Positions 17,083 to 26,737 of a stretch of 64,000 bases of DNA are shown here, piece after piece. Numbering within the stretch: the stretch's first letter is position 1; each line of letters begins with the position of its first letter. The translations under genes were made by a program, and so were the position numbers. The notes beneath the pieces are model-generated. The model saw nothing but the letters and a program-made list of their open reading frames with translations, did no database searches and had not been told where the DNA came from. The stretch is from Flavobacterium sp. J27 (GTDB taxonomy: Bacteria > Bacteroidota > Bacteroidia > Flavobacteriales > Flavobacteriaceae). The stretch is from the NCBI RefSeq assembly GCF_004303025.1, contig NZ_PJQW01000005.1, positions 236,456 to 300,455 of the forward strand, given 5' to 3'.

Positions 17083-18443
17083 AAATTGTAAATAAAATGC
17101 AAACGTACTTTTCGGCAGTAACAATTTTGTTGCTTGCTTTCACGCTTGCAGTTATTTATTTTTTGTTTGCTGCCTATCGCGAAGAAGATTTTCAGCAACG
17201 CCAAAAAGATAAAATCTACATTACACTTCGTTTTTTGAGTGAATTTCAAGATATCGACAATACGATTTTGGAAAAACTCGGAAAAACGGATGTCGATCAA
17301 ATGTATGATGAAAAACTGTTGATTTTTGACGCCAATAAAAAGTTGGTCTACTCCAGTATTGATGATACTCCTATCGATTATTCCGCTAAAATCTTAGAAA
17401 CACTTTCCGAAAACAAGAATTGGTACGAAGGAAAAGACAACTTGTACGATGTTGTGGGTGTTTATCTAAAAAAAGGGAATGCTTCTTACTACGGAATTTC
17501 AAAAGCCTATGATACGTATGGGTATACCAAACTGAATTTCTTGAAATACATTCTGTTGGCAACTTTTATTTTTATCTCTATTGTTGTCATTTTGGTCGTG
17601 AATTATGTTTCTAAAAAGGTCTCTTTTCCTTTGGTTGAAATGACCAAAAAAATCAGCAATTTTAATTTGGATTCCAATATTGATTTTTCCACTACCGATT
17701 CTTCAATTGCTGAAGTGAGCGTGCTAAAACAACAGTTTGAAGAAATGACGAATCGTTTGCATCAATCGTTTGCTTTTCAAAAAAATGCAGTCCAACATAT
17801 TTCGCACGAACTCAAAACGCCTATTGCCATTTTGGTTTCCAATTTTGAACAAATGGAAAAAGAGCAAAATGTTACTTCACTCCAAAAGTTGATTCAGGAA
17901 CAAAAAGACAATACTAAAAAACTAAGCGAAATTATTTCGGTTTTACTCGAAATTTCTAAGTCAGAAAGCAATCAAAAAAGAGCGATAACTAAGTTTAGAA
18001 TCGACGATTTAATTTACGATACCATTGCCGATTTGAATTTGCTATATCCTGATTTTGTTTTTGCAGTCGAGTATGTTGCCATTGAAGGCGAAAATGTTTT
18101 AAATCTGGAAGCTAATCAAAACTTAATCAAGTTAATGTTGACTAATTTGATGGTAAATGCGGTTAAATATGCAAGCGAAAGCAAAGCGAATATCAGTATT
18201 TCAACTTCAAACGAAAATGAATTAGCACTTACTTTTTCCAATAAAGGCAATAGTTTAACCGAAGGAGAACAAAAGGTAATGTTTCAGCATTATTTTAGAG
18301 GAAAAAACAGCAACAAAGCTTCTGGTTTAGGTTTAGGATTGTTTTTTGTGTATAAAATTATGCAATTGCATAAAGGAAAAATTGAATATCAATTCATTGA
18401 AAATCAAACTAATATTTTTACTATAAAACTTCCTTTAAGCTAA
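17079..18443 (+). CDS. Sensor histidine kinase of the metal efflux cluster
   Basis: 454 aa. Membrane helices at about 8-32 and 155-175 bracket a periplasmic sensor domain of about 120 residues; a HAMP-like segment follows, then HisKA with HISHELKTP (His near 243) and HATPase_c with an N box NLMVNAVKYA and GLGLGLFFVY. Partner of the overlapping response regulator. Metal sensing is inferred from the genes downstream, not from recognised ligands in the sensor domain. Confidence 0.92.
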   Translation: MKIVNKMQTYFSAVTILLLAFTLAVIYFLFAAYREEDFQQRQKDKIYITLRFLSEFQDIDNTILEKLGKTDVDQMYDEKLLIFDANKKLVYSSIDDTPIDYSAKILETLSENKNWYEGKDNLYDVVGVYLKKGNASYYGISKAYDTYGYTKLNFLKYILLATFIFISIVVILVVNYVSKKVSFPLVEMTKKISNFNLDSNIDFSTTDSSIAEVSVLKQQFEEMTNRLHQSFAFQKNAVQHISHELKTPIAILVSNFEQMEKEQNVTSLQKLIQEQKDNTKKLSEIISVLLEISKSESNQKRAITKFRIDDLIYDTIADLNLLYPDFVFAVEYVAIEGENVLNLEANQNLIKLMLTNLMVNAVKYASESKANISISTSNENELALTFSNKGNSLTEGEQKVMFQHYFRGKNSNKASGLGLGLFFVYKIMQLHKGKIEYQFIENQTNIFTIKLPLS

Positions 18444-18515
18444 ATTTTATTTCTATTAAGGTTATTTTAAGGTCATTATAATCATTTTTGCTACTCAATT
18501 TTAAATGCAACAAAA

Positions 18516-19811
18516 ATGACTTTAAAATATTGGAAAATCGTATGGATTTACTGTTTTTTCATCTCGTCTATCACTGCGCAAGACACGCTTCGTTTAAGCA
18601 GAATAGATTGTGAAGCTATTTTTCTAAAAGAGAATCTAACGTTAATTTCCGAAAAATTAGAAATCAATAAAGCCGAAGCTCAGGTAATTCAGGCTAAACT
18701 GTGGCCCAATCCTACTTTTACATTAGATCAAGTGAATTTATGGGCAACACCATCACAACGTCAACATCAAGAAGTGGTACCGCCATTGGTTGGCGATTTT
18801 GGGCGAAACCTACAATTTAGTGCTGAACTAGAACAGTTGATTTACACCGCTGGAAAACGAAAAAAACGAGTTGCTATTGAGCAAGTAGGCGTGGAAAAAT
18901 CCAAACAATATTTCGAAGATTTATTACGAGGTTTAAAAGTTGAATTTCGTAATCAATTAACCAATTTACAATACTTGCAGTTGTACCGAAAAGTGTATGT
19001 AAACCAAGTAGAATCACTAAATAAGTTGATTGCAGCTTACCAAAATCAAGTAACGCAAGGCAATGTTTCTAAAAGCGAATACATTCGGTTGAAAGCGCTT
19101 CAAATTGAAGTTTTTAAAAGCATCAATTCGATTGATAAAGAACTGCACGAATCGCAAAAAGAGTTGAAAAATTTAATGAAACTCAATCCAACCGTCGTTT
19201 TGGAACTCAATCCGGAAGGTTTCGAAAAAAGTAACGAAAACATTGGCTTTTTAGATGTGAAAGATTTAGTTAATCAAGCTAAAGAATCTCGTCCCGATTT
19301 TAAATTTGCCGAACTGGAACAAACCTATTACGATAAAATGGTTGCGTACGAACGCACTCAAAAAACACCAGATGTTACGTTCAAAGCGTTGTACGACAGA
19401 AACGGAAGTACCATGATCAACTTCGTTGGTTTTGGGTTGTCGTTCGATTTGCCTTTTTTCAATAGAAATCAAGGAAACATCAAAATGGCGCAAATTGGTC
19501 AGGAACAAGCTAAATTTCAATTTCAGGAAAAAGAATTGTCCGTGGAAAACGAAGTGATTTTGGCTTTCCAAAACATCAATCGTTCGTTCGAATTCTTAAC
19601 GCACATCGAACCCGATTACGAAAAAACAATCGATGCGATGTTAACGAGTTACATGCAAAACTTCAGATTACGCAACATCAGTTTACTAGAATTTCTCGAC
19701 TTTTTTGATACGTATTTGGAAAACAAACAAGCCATTTTAGAAGCGGTTAAAGAAGTGAACGAAAAAGCAGAAGAACTCAATTTTGCGGTTGGAAAAGATA
19801 TTATTAATTAA
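18516..19811 (+). CDS. TolC-family outer membrane efflux protein (CzcC-like)
   Basis: 431 aa with a signal peptide cut after SSITAQ. Long amphipathic helices with the TolC/OEP pattern follow: NKAEAQVIQAKLWPNPTF in the first repeat and a matching GLSFDLPFFNRNQGNI element in the second. This forms the outer-membrane channel of a tripartite heavy-metal pump with the next two genes, which follow within a few bases. Codon choice here uses more G/C-ending codons than in the bat operon. Confidence 0.92.
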   Translation: MTLKYWKIVWIYCFFISSITAQDTLRLSRIDCEAIFLKENLTLISEKLEINKAEAQVIQAKLWPNPTFTLDQVNLWATPSQRQHQEVVPPLVGDFGRNLQFSAELEQLIYTAGKRKKRVAIEQVGVEKSKQYFEDLLRGLKVEFRNQLTNLQYLQLYRKVYVNQVESLNKLIAAYQNQVTQGNVSKSEYIRLKALQIEVFKSINSIDKELHESQKELKNLMKLNPTVVLELNPEGFEKSNENIGFLDVKDLVNQAKESRPDFKFAELEQTYYDKMVAYERTQKTPDVTFKALYDRNGSTMINFVGFGLSFDLPFFNRNQGNIKMAQIGQEQAKFQFQEKELSVENEVILAFQNINRSFEFLTHIEPDYEKTIDAMLTSYMQNFRLRNISLLEFLDFFDTYLENKQAILEAVKEVNEKAEELNFAVGKDIIN

Positions 19812-19815
19812 AAAA

Positions 19816-20928
19816 ATGAATAACATGTTTCATATCAAGAAAATCGGAGCATTTGCCATAGGTTTATTGTTTACCGTAAGTTGTACCAAACAAGTAGCAA
19901 AAGCAGACGAATCGGTATCCAAAGAATATTGCATCAGCGGCAGTTTAAAATCTAAAATTGCATTTGATACTATTGTTAAAAAGAAAGTTACTGATGCCAT
20001 TCATCTAACGGGCGCTGTTGAAGCCAATCCAGATCAAGTCGTGCATTTTATCAGTTTGGTAAACGGAGTGATTTCCAAAACCTATTTTACATTGGGCGAC
20101 AAAGTTCAAAAAGGTCAGGTTTTAGCCGAATTGAGAAGTACAGAATTGATTGGCATGCAAGCCGAATTAAAAACGGCAGAATCTCAAATTAAAGTTTCCG
20201 AAAAGAATTTGCAAGCAGTTCAATCTATGTTTAACGACGGAATTTCTTCGGAAAAAGAATTATTGCAAGCACAAAGCGAATTAGCAATTTTAAAAACAGA
20301 CAAAATTAAAATAAGTTCCAATCTTCAATTGTATAGCGCAAGTGCCGAAAAAGGTGTGTTCCAAATCAAAGCACCAACTTCTGGAATTATAACTGATAAA
20401 ACCATTTCTGCCGGAACCCAAATCACCGCGGAAGGCGAACCGTTATTTACCATTTCAAATTTAAACGAAGTTTGGGCAATGGTGAACATTCATGCTAGCA
20501 ATGTTCAGAATATCAAAGAAGGAATGCCGGTTAATATTAAAACATTGTCGTATCCGAGAGAAATTTTTAAAGGAACAATAAAAGTGGTTTCGCAAGTCTA
20601 TGACAACGAAGAGCGCGTATTAAAAGCGCGAGTGATTTTGAATAATGCTGATGGTCGTTTGAAACCGGGAATGCTTGTTGATGTTATTGCTATAGAACTC
20701 AAAGATATCGAAGCTTTAAGTGTGCCTACAGACGCTATTATTTTCGATAATAATGAAAATTTTGTAGTTCTTTATAATGACGATTGCGATGTGAAAATTG
20801 TGAAAATTGATGTCATTTCAAAACATGAAAAAATGATTTATGTAGCCAATAATTTTCAGGAAGGACAAAAAATAATCGCTAAGAATCAGCTTTTGATTTT
20901 TGAACAACTTAAGAATTTCCAAAACTAA
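19816..20928 (+). CDS. Periplasmic adaptor lipoprotein of RND metal efflux (CzcB-like)
   Basis: 370 aa from ATG 19816, placed 5 bp after the TolC stop; an upstream in-frame start inside the tolC-like gene is rejected. Signal II with Cys at about residue 23 (FTVSC). The membrane-fusion-protein plan is clear: a beta-barrel strand, a biotinyl-lipoyl half (VNGVISKTYFTLGDKVQKGQ), a coiled coil of about 60 residues, the second half (IKAPTSGIITDKTI) and a membrane-proximal domain. It bridges the CzcA-like pump and the TolC-like channel. Confidence 0.92.
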   Translation: MNNMFHIKKIGAFAIGLLFTVSCTKQVAKADESVSKEYCISGSLKSKIAFDTIVKKKVTDAIHLTGAVEANPDQVVHFISLVNGVISKTYFTLGDKVQKGQVLAELRSTELIGMQAELKTAESQIKVSEKNLQAVQSMFNDGISSEKELLQAQSELAILKTDKIKISSNLQLYSASAEKGVFQIKAPTSGIITDKTISAGTQITAEGEPLFTISNLNEVWAMVNIHASNVQNIKEGMPVNIKTLSYPREIFKGTIKVVSQVYDNEERVLKARVILNNADGRLKPGMLVDVIAIELKDIEALSVPTDAIIFDNNENFVVLYNDDCDVKIVKIDVISKHEKMIYVANNFQEGQKIIAKNQLLIFEQLKNFQN

Positions 20929-20934
20929 GAAACA

Positions 20935-23900
20935 ATGCAAAAGTTAGTACAAAAAATAGTTGCTTTTTCACTAAAGAATCACATTGTCGTTTTCTTTCTC
21001 ACTGCGGTATTGTTAATCGCGGGAATCATCAGTTACATTCATGCACCAATTGAAGCTTTCCCCGATGTGACCAATACGCGTGCACGAGTGATTACGCAAT
21101 GGCCCGGAAGAAGTGCCGAAGAAGTAGAAAAATTCATTACGCTTCCCATTATGAAGCAAATGAATACCATTCCTAAAAAAGCACAAGTTCGATCGATTTC
21201 CTTGTTTGGATTATCAGTTGTAACAGTTATTTTTAATGATGATGTAGAAGATTTTTACGCGCAACAATATGCTTCAAATCGTTTGCAAAATGTGGATTTA
21301 CCCGAAGGTGCCGATGCAGGAATTGAACCGCCTTATGGTGCAACAGGAGAAATTTTTCGTTATGTTTTAAAAAGCGACCGACCAATAAAAGAATTAACCG
21401 CACTTCACGATTGGGTTATCGAAAGAGAATTGGTTTCTGTTCCTGGAGTTGCCGATGTGGTAAGTTTTGGTGGAGAAGAAAAAACGTATGAGATAAAAAT
21501 TAATCCAACGGAGTTAGCCAATTACGATTTGTCGCCACTTGATGTTTATGAGGCGGTTTCCAAAAGTAATATTAACGTGGGTGGTGATGTCATTGAAAGA
21601 GGAAGCCAAGCTTATGTTGTGCGAGGAGTTGGTTTATTGGATAAAATCGAAGACATCGAAAACATTTTAATCGAAGTAAAAGGAACTACGCCTATTTTGG
21701 TAAAACACGTTGCTGAAGTCAAAATTTCGGCAAAACCAAGATTAGGTTCTGTAGGTTTACAAGATAAAGATGATTTGGTGGAAGGTATCGTCGTAATGTT
21801 GCGAGGTGAAAATCCAGCTGATGTTATTGGTGCTTTAAAAGATAAAATCGAAGAACTCAACACGCGAATTTTACCCAAAGATGTAAAAATTGAGCCGTTC
21901 ATCGATCGAACAGAATTAGTGGAAACTACGGTTCATACGGTAACTAAAAACTTGGTTGAAGGCGTAATTTTAGTATCACTTATTGTATTTATCTTTTTGA
22001 ACAATTGGCGACTCACTTTAATCGTTTCTTCAGTTATTCCATTAGCGTTTTTGTTTGCCATTGTGATGTTGCGCATCAAAGGAATGCCGGCTAACTTAAT
22101 TTCAATGGGTTCACTCGATTTTGGTTTGTTGCTCGAAGGTGCTTTGGTTATTTCCGAAGTCGTCTTTGTAGGGCTCGAACAAAAAGCTCATGAACTCGGA
22201 ATGGAAAAATTCAATCGAATTTCAAAATCTGGTATCATTAAAAAGAGTGCCACTAGCGTAGCTTCGTACATCTTTTTTGCTTTATTCATTTTGATTATTG
22301 CGTTGTTGCCTATTTTCTCGTTCCAAAAAGTAGAAGGTAAAATGTTTTCGCCTTTGGCTTACACCTTAGGTTTTGCGTTACTAGGTTCGTTGTTGCTGAG
22401 TTTGACCTATGTTCCGGCAATGTGTAAAGTGTTGTTGACCAAAAATATTGTCGAAAAAGAGAATTTTATCACGCGAAGTTTCCGCAACGGCTTGTTTAAG
22501 TTATATGAATTTACGGCACGCCATAAAAAAGGAACTATTATTACGTTTATTGTAATTTTTGTTGCGAGTGTTATCGGGATTTTAAATCACGGAACGGAAT
22601 TTTTACCAAAGTTAAACGAAGGAGCTATTTACGTTCGCGCCACTTTGCCTAATAGTGTCAATTTGGAAGAATCGAAACGTTTGGCACTCGAAATGAAAAC
22701 CAAATTACTCGATTTTGAAGAAGTAAAATTTGTATTGAATCAAGTTGGGCGACCAAATGACGGAACCGATCCAACAGGTTTTTTCAATATCGAATTTCAC
22801 ATTCAGTTGAAACCAGAAGGCGATTGGAAAAAGAAAATTTCGAAAGACGAATTAATCGAAGAAATGCGTTCGTCTTTACAAACCTATCCCGGAATTGTCT
22901 TTGGATTTAGCCAGCCAATTCAAGATAATGTGGAAGAATACGTAGCTGGAGTAAAAAGTTCGTTGGTCGTTAAAATTTTTGGTGACGATTTGTTCCAATT
23001 GGAAGAATATGCCAATCAAGTTGCGGGAAGCATCAAAGATGTGGAAGGTATTCAAGATTTGAATGTTTACCGAAACATTGGTTTACCCGAGTTGAGAATT
23101 CAGTTGCACGATCATTTACTAGCACGCTACGGAATTGACAAAAGCGATGCACAAGCGGTTGTAGAAATGGCTATTGGAGGTAGAGAGGCTACCACTTTTT
23201 ATGAAAATGAACGAATGTTTGATGTGCGCATTCGCTTTGCTAAAGAATACCGAGATGATGAAGAGAAAATTGGCGAAATTTTAATTCCTACTAAAGACAA
23301 TCGTAAAATACCATTAAAAGAAATTTCAACTATCTCTTATTTAACAGGACCAACATTTATTTACCGTGAAGGAAGCAGTCGTTACATTGCTGTTGGTTTT
23401 AGTATAGAAGGACGCGATTTAGGAAGTACCATTACCGAAGCCAAACAAAAAGTGGAGCAAGCAGTTCAATTACCTAATTCGTATAAAATGGAATGGGCAG
23501 GAGAATTTGAATCCAAAGAAAGAGCAACTAAACAGTTAATTACAATTGTTCCGGTGTCGTTGTTATTAGTCATGTTTTTGTTGTGGATGAATTTTCAAGG
23601 GAATAAAAAAGACACGTTGGTTTCGTTTATCGTATTGCCATTTGCGTTTATCGGAGGTTATTTTTCTTTATTTGTGACCAATACTACTTTCGGAATTTCA
23701 TCAGGAATTGGATTTATCATTCTTTTTGGTGTAGCCACCATAGACGGAATTGTATTAATCGGAAACATTAGGCAAAATCTGAATGAGAAAATGTTGTTGA
23801 AAGAAGCGATTTCAAAAGGCGTTTATGCAAGAATTCGACCGGTTTTAATGATTGCTTTAATGGGTTCTATGGGATTGCTTCCGGCAGCTTTATCAACAGG

Positions 23901-24033
23901 AATGGGATCTGAAGTACAAAGACCTTTAGCCATTATGATTGTGGGTGGATTGATAGTCTGTATGATATTATCAATTACAGTTTTACCGCAAGTATATTAT
24001 TATGCATTAAAGAAAGAAAAAATTAAAAAATAA
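20935..24033 (+). CDS. CzcA-type heavy-metal RND efflux pump
   Basis: 1032 aa with twelve membrane helices and two large periplasmic loops. The HME-RND signature is present (FITLPIMKQMNTIPKKAQVRS near 60, VPGVADVVSFGGEEKTYEI). The transmembrane relay normally read as D-F-G...D-G...E is here DFGLLLEGALVISE, giving D395, E401 and E408; the middle Asp of CzcA is a Glu, a conservative change. Substrate is probably a divalent cation (Co, Zn, Cd) or Cu/Ag and cannot be decided from sequence alone. Confidence 0.93.
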   Translation: MQKLVQKIVAFSLKNHIVVFFLTAVLLIAGIISYIHAPIEAFPDVTNTRARVITQWPGRSAEEVEKFITLPIMKQMNTIPKKAQVRSISLFGLSVVTVIFNDDVEDFYAQQYASNRLQNVDLPEGADAGIEPPYGATGEIFRYVLKSDRPIKELTALHDWVIERELVSVPGVADVVSFGGEEKTYEIKINPTELANYDLSPLDVYEAVSKSNINVGGDVIERGSQAYVVRGVGLLDKIEDIENILIEVKGTTPILVKHVAEVKISAKPRLGSVGLQDKDDLVEGIVVMLRGENPADVIGALKDKIEELNTRILPKDVKIEPFIDRTELVETTVHTVTKNLVEGVILVSLIVFIFLNNWRLTLIVSSVIPLAFLFAIVMLRIKGMPANLISMGSLDFGLLLEGALVISEVVFVGLEQKAHELGMEKFNRISKSGIIKKSATSVASYIFFALFILIIALLPIFSFQKVEGKMFSPLAYTLGFALLGSLLLSLTYVPAMCKVLLTKNIVEKENFITRSFRNGLFKLYEFTARHKKGTIITFIVIFVASVIGILNHGTEFLPKLNEGAIYVRATLPNSVNLEESKRLALEMKTKLLDFEEVKFVLNQVGRPNDGTDPTGFFNIEFHIQLKPEGDWKKKISKDELIEEMRSSLQTYPGIVFGFSQPIQDNVEEYVAGVKSSLVVKIFGDDLFQLEEYANQVAGSIKDVEGIQDLNVYRNIGLPELRIQLHDHLLARYGIDKSDAQAVVEMAIGGREATTFYENERMFDVRIRFAKEYRDDEEKIGEILIPTKDNRKIPLKEISTISYLTGPTFIYREGSSRYIAVGFSIEGRDLGSTITEAKQKVEQAVQLPNSYKMEWAGEFESKERATKQLITIVPVSLLLVMFLLWMNFQGNKKDTLVSFIVLPFAFIGGYFSLFVTNTTFGISSGIGFIILFGVATIDGIVLIGNIRQNLNEKMLLKEAISKGVYARIRPVLMIALMGSMGLLPAALSTGMGSEVQRPLAIMIVGGLIVCMILSITVLPQVYYYALKKEKIKK

Positions 24034-24135
24034 ATCTTTTTTGGTTAATTAAAAATGTATTCATATTCAATTTATTCTTTTATTTTTTTCAATTTTGTAA
24101 AGGAAATAAAAGAATAAATTTTTCTCCTAGAAAAG

Positions 24136-25107
24136 ATGAAATTAAAAATAGATAAATTTGTAATAGCTATTTTAGGAACCGTCCTTTTAGCTTATATTTT
24201 TCCTCAATTTGGATCCAAAAATAGTCCAATTCCTTTATCTTTAATAGGAAGTATTGGAGTAGCCTTGATATTCTTTTTTTACGGATTAAAATTGCACCCA
24301 GATAAAATTAAAAGTGGGTTGAAGAATTGGAAATTACATCTTTTAGTTCAGTTTTCCACTTTTTTAGTGTTTCCTATAATAGTGTTGTTAACAAAACCTT
24401 TTGTGGTCTCAGAAGAACAAGAATTAATTTGGCTAGCCTTTCTTTTTTTAGCAGCCTTACCTTCAACTGTTTCCTCTTCTGTTGTAATGGTTTCTATTGC
24501 TAATGGTAATATTCCAGCGGCCATTTTTAATGCCAGTATTTCAGGTTTAATTGGTATTTTGATTACACCGCTTTGGATGGGTCTTTTTTTACAACAAAAT
24601 GCAGTTGCTTTCGATTTAGGAAGTGTTTATATCAAATTAGTAACGGAAATCCTTTTGCCAGTTCTGTTTGGAATGCTGTTACAACGATTTTTAGGAAAAT
24701 ATGCTACGCAATATAATAAGCAATTAACATTATTTGACAAATCAATTATCTTAATAATTATTTATAAAAGTTTTTCAGAATCTTTTGAAGAAAAAGTATT
24801 TTCAACAGTGAACTTAATGGATTTGTTTTTTATCTTTATATGTGATGTGTTGCTTTTTTTTATTGTTTACCAAATAATTGGTCTTGTTTCCAAAAAACTT
24901 CAGTTTGCAAAAGAAGATCAAATTACAGCACAATTTTGTGGTACTAAAAAATCATTGGTTCATGGAACAGTATTTTCTAAAATTCTTTTCCCTTCTGCAA
25001 TTGCAACAGGAGTTATTTTATTGCCTCTTATGTTGTTTCATGCTATGCAAATTTTTGTAATTAGCTTTATTGCTTCAAAATTAGGGAACCAAACTATAGC
25101 TAAATAA
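24136..25107 (+). CDS. SBF-like (bile acid:sodium symporter family) membrane protein
   Basis: 323 aa with nine or ten hydrophobic segments and no signal peptide. The pattern FYGLKLHPDKIKSGLKNWKLH near 50-70, the helix-break LPSTVSSSVVMVSIANGN near 115-132 and the late QFCGTKKSLVHG fit the SBF-like/YfeH branch of the bile acid:sodium symporter family. The substrate is unknown. It lies 102 bp after the metal pump and just before pheS, so it may be the last passenger of the inserted cluster. Confidence 0.85.
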   Translation: MKLKIDKFVIAILGTVLLAYIFPQFGSKNSPIPLSLIGSIGVALIFFFYGLKLHPDKIKSGLKNWKLHLLVQFSTFLVFPIIVLLTKPFVVSEEQELIWLAFLFLAALPSTVSSSVVMVSIANGNIPAAIFNASISGLIGILITPLWMGLFLQQNAVAFDLGSVYIKLVTEILLPVLFGMLLQRFLGKYATQYNKQLTLFDKSIILIIIYKSFSESFEEKVFSTVNLMDLFFIFICDVLLFFIVYQIIGLVSKKLQFAKEDQITAQFCGTKKSLVHGTVFSKILFPSAIATGVILLPLMLFHAMQIFVISFIASKLGNQTIAK

Positions 25108-25170
25108 CAGAGATTTTTCTGTTTAATCGATAAACTTTGGAATTACACTAGAACAAAAAAATATAATTTG

Positions 25171-25178
25171 TAAATTTG
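25171..25178 (+). promoter_or_regulatory. Putative pheS -7 box TAAATTTG
   Basis: Matches TAnnTTTG 20 bp upstream of the pheS start codon. A second match, TAAGTTTG at 25189-25196, is too close to the ATG to serve a normal leader. Confidence 0.4.
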
Positions 25179-25198
25179 CTGACCATTTTAAGTTTGCA

Positions 25199-26218
25199 AT
25201 GATAGACAAGATTAAAGGTCATATTGAAGAAGCAAAGGCTTTTCATGCTGACAATAAAGAAAGATTAGAAGAATTCCGGATCAAATACTTAGGAAGCAAA
25301 GGCTTATTAAAAGAGTTATATGCTGATTTAAAGAACGTTCCCAATGAAATGAAAAAAGAATTTGGACAGGTAATTAATCAGTTAAAAAATACGGCTGAAG
25401 AAAAAGTGGCGAGTATTCAAGACCTTTTAGAAAGTAAAGAAGAGGTAAAAGGGATTTACGGAGACGTTACAAGACCTGGTGAGCCAATTAACATTGGTTC
25501 TCGTCATCCAATTTCAATTGTAAAAAATCAAATTATTGACATCTTTTCTAACGTTGGTTTTAATGTTTCTGAAGGTCCAGAAATCGAAGACGATTGGCAC
25601 AACTTTACCGCTTTAAATTTACCAGAATATCATCCAGCAAGAGACATGCAGGATACCTTTTTCATTCAGACAAATCCTGATATTTTATTGCGTACACACA
25701 CGTCTTCTGTGCAAGTGCGTTATATGGAAAACAATCAACCACCTATCAGAACGATTTCTCCTGGTCGCGTTTTCCGTAACGAAGATATTTCTTCTCGTTC
25801 GCACTGTATTTTCCATCAAGTAGAAGGATTATATATCGACAAGGATGTTTCTTTTGCCGACTTAAAACAAACGTTGTTGTATTTTACTAAGGAAATGTTT
25901 GGTAAATCTAAAATTCGTTTGCGTCCTTCTTATTTCCCATTTACCGAGCCAAGTGCTGAGGTAGATATTTATTGGGGATTGAATAATGAAATTGATTATC
26001 GTATTACCAAAGGTACGGGATGGTTAGAAATTATGGGATGTGGAATGGTAGACCCAAATGTGTTGAAAAACTGTAATATCAATCCAGATGAATATACAGG
26101 TTTCGCATTCGGTATGGGAATCGAACGTATTGCTATGTTGTTGTATCAAATTGGCGATATTCGTATGTTTTATGAAAATGACGTGCGTTTCTTAGAGCAA
26201 TTCAAATCATCGATTTAA
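25199..26218 (+). CDS. pheS: Phenylalanine--tRNA ligase alpha subunit
   Basis: 339 aa, the usual length. An N-terminal coiled-coil arm (1-90) precedes the class II catalytic core: motif 2 in RTISPGRVFRNEDIS, the aminoacylation-site stretch RPSYFPFTEPSAEVD and motif 3 in GFAFGMGIERIAMLLY. PheS forms the (alpha-beta)2 enzyme with PheT, which is not in this window. The gene is preceded by the SBF-like carrier and followed by a hairpin-forming repeat. Confidence 0.98.
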   Translation: MIDKIKGHIEEAKAFHADNKERLEEFRIKYLGSKGLLKELYADLKNVPNEMKKEFGQVINQLKNTAEEKVASIQDLLESKEEVKGIYGDVTRPGEPINIGSRHPISIVKNQIIDIFSNVGFNVSEGPEIEDDWHNFTALNLPEYHPARDMQDTFFIQTNPDILLRTHTSSVQVRYMENNQPPIRTISPGRVFRNEDISSRSHCIFHQVEGLYIDKDVSFADLKQTLLYFTKEMFGKSKIRLRPSYFPFTEPSAEVDIYWGLNNEIDYRITKGTGWLEIMGCGMVDPNVLKNCNINPDEYTGFAFGMGIERIAMLLYQIGDIRMFYENDVRFLEQFKSSI

Positions 26219-26235
26219 AATAAATAAAAAAATTA

Positions 26236-26300
26236 GAAAGTCTTAAAGTTGAGAGCGTTAAACTCTTTTACTTTAAGACTTTCGACTTTCAAACTTTAAG
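26236..26300 (+). repeat. Inverted/direct repeat built from AGTCTTAAAGT units
   Basis: GAAAGTCTTAAAGT at 26236-26249 pairs perfectly with ACTTTAAGACTTTC at 26270-26283 over 14 bp with a 20-nt loop; a further near-copy of the right arm (ACTTTAAGACTTAG) follows at about 26293-26306. There is no T-tract, so it does not look like a standard terminator. Such AGTCTT/AAGACT tracts recur between flavobacterial genes. Confidence 0.7.
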
Positions 26301-26308
26301 ACTTAGTA

Positions 26309-26716
26309 ATGAAAAAAGATATAGTAATTCCAAAAGTAGAAAATGTTCACATTGTTGCTATTCAAGAATGGAGCGATGATTTTCAAGAAAATTGTTGGTA
26401 TGCTTATTTATTAAATGCTACTAATGAAACATTAGAAATGGCCATGATTGTTTCTCGTGCTTATGGACTTATTAATGGTGAAAACAGAAACACCATGCAA
26501 CTACGCCATGCATTTGCTAAAGTAGAACCAAAATCGGCTGTAAAAATAGAATTTTTAGAAAATAATGTGTTGCAATTGAACAACGAATTTATGTTGTCTT
26601 ATTTTGTTGGAAACCAAATGTTTGATAAAAAATTCATGTTTAAAGTGAATAGTATTAATGAAAGAGCTCAAACCGATTTACCAGTAATTGATAAGCGTGG
26701 TGTAATGGGTGTTTAA
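26309..26716 (+). CDS. Conserved hypothetical protein (135 aa)
   Basis: A soluble 135-residue protein with alternating strands, including NCWYAYLLNATNETLEMAMI and VEPKSAVKIEFLE. No signal peptide, no membrane segment and no recognisable active site. It resembles proteins found next to pheS in related flavobacteria, but I cannot name a family. The upstream hairpin repeat separates it from pheS. Confidence 0.75.
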   Translation: MKKDIVIPKVENVHIVAIQEWSDDFQENCWYAYLLNATNETLEMAMIVSRAYGLINGENRNTMQLRHAFAKVEPKSAVKIEFLENNVLQLNNEFMLSYFVGNQMFDKKFMFKVNSINERAQTDLPVIDKRGVMGV

Positions 26717-26737
26717 TTTTTAGTTAAACAATTAAAA

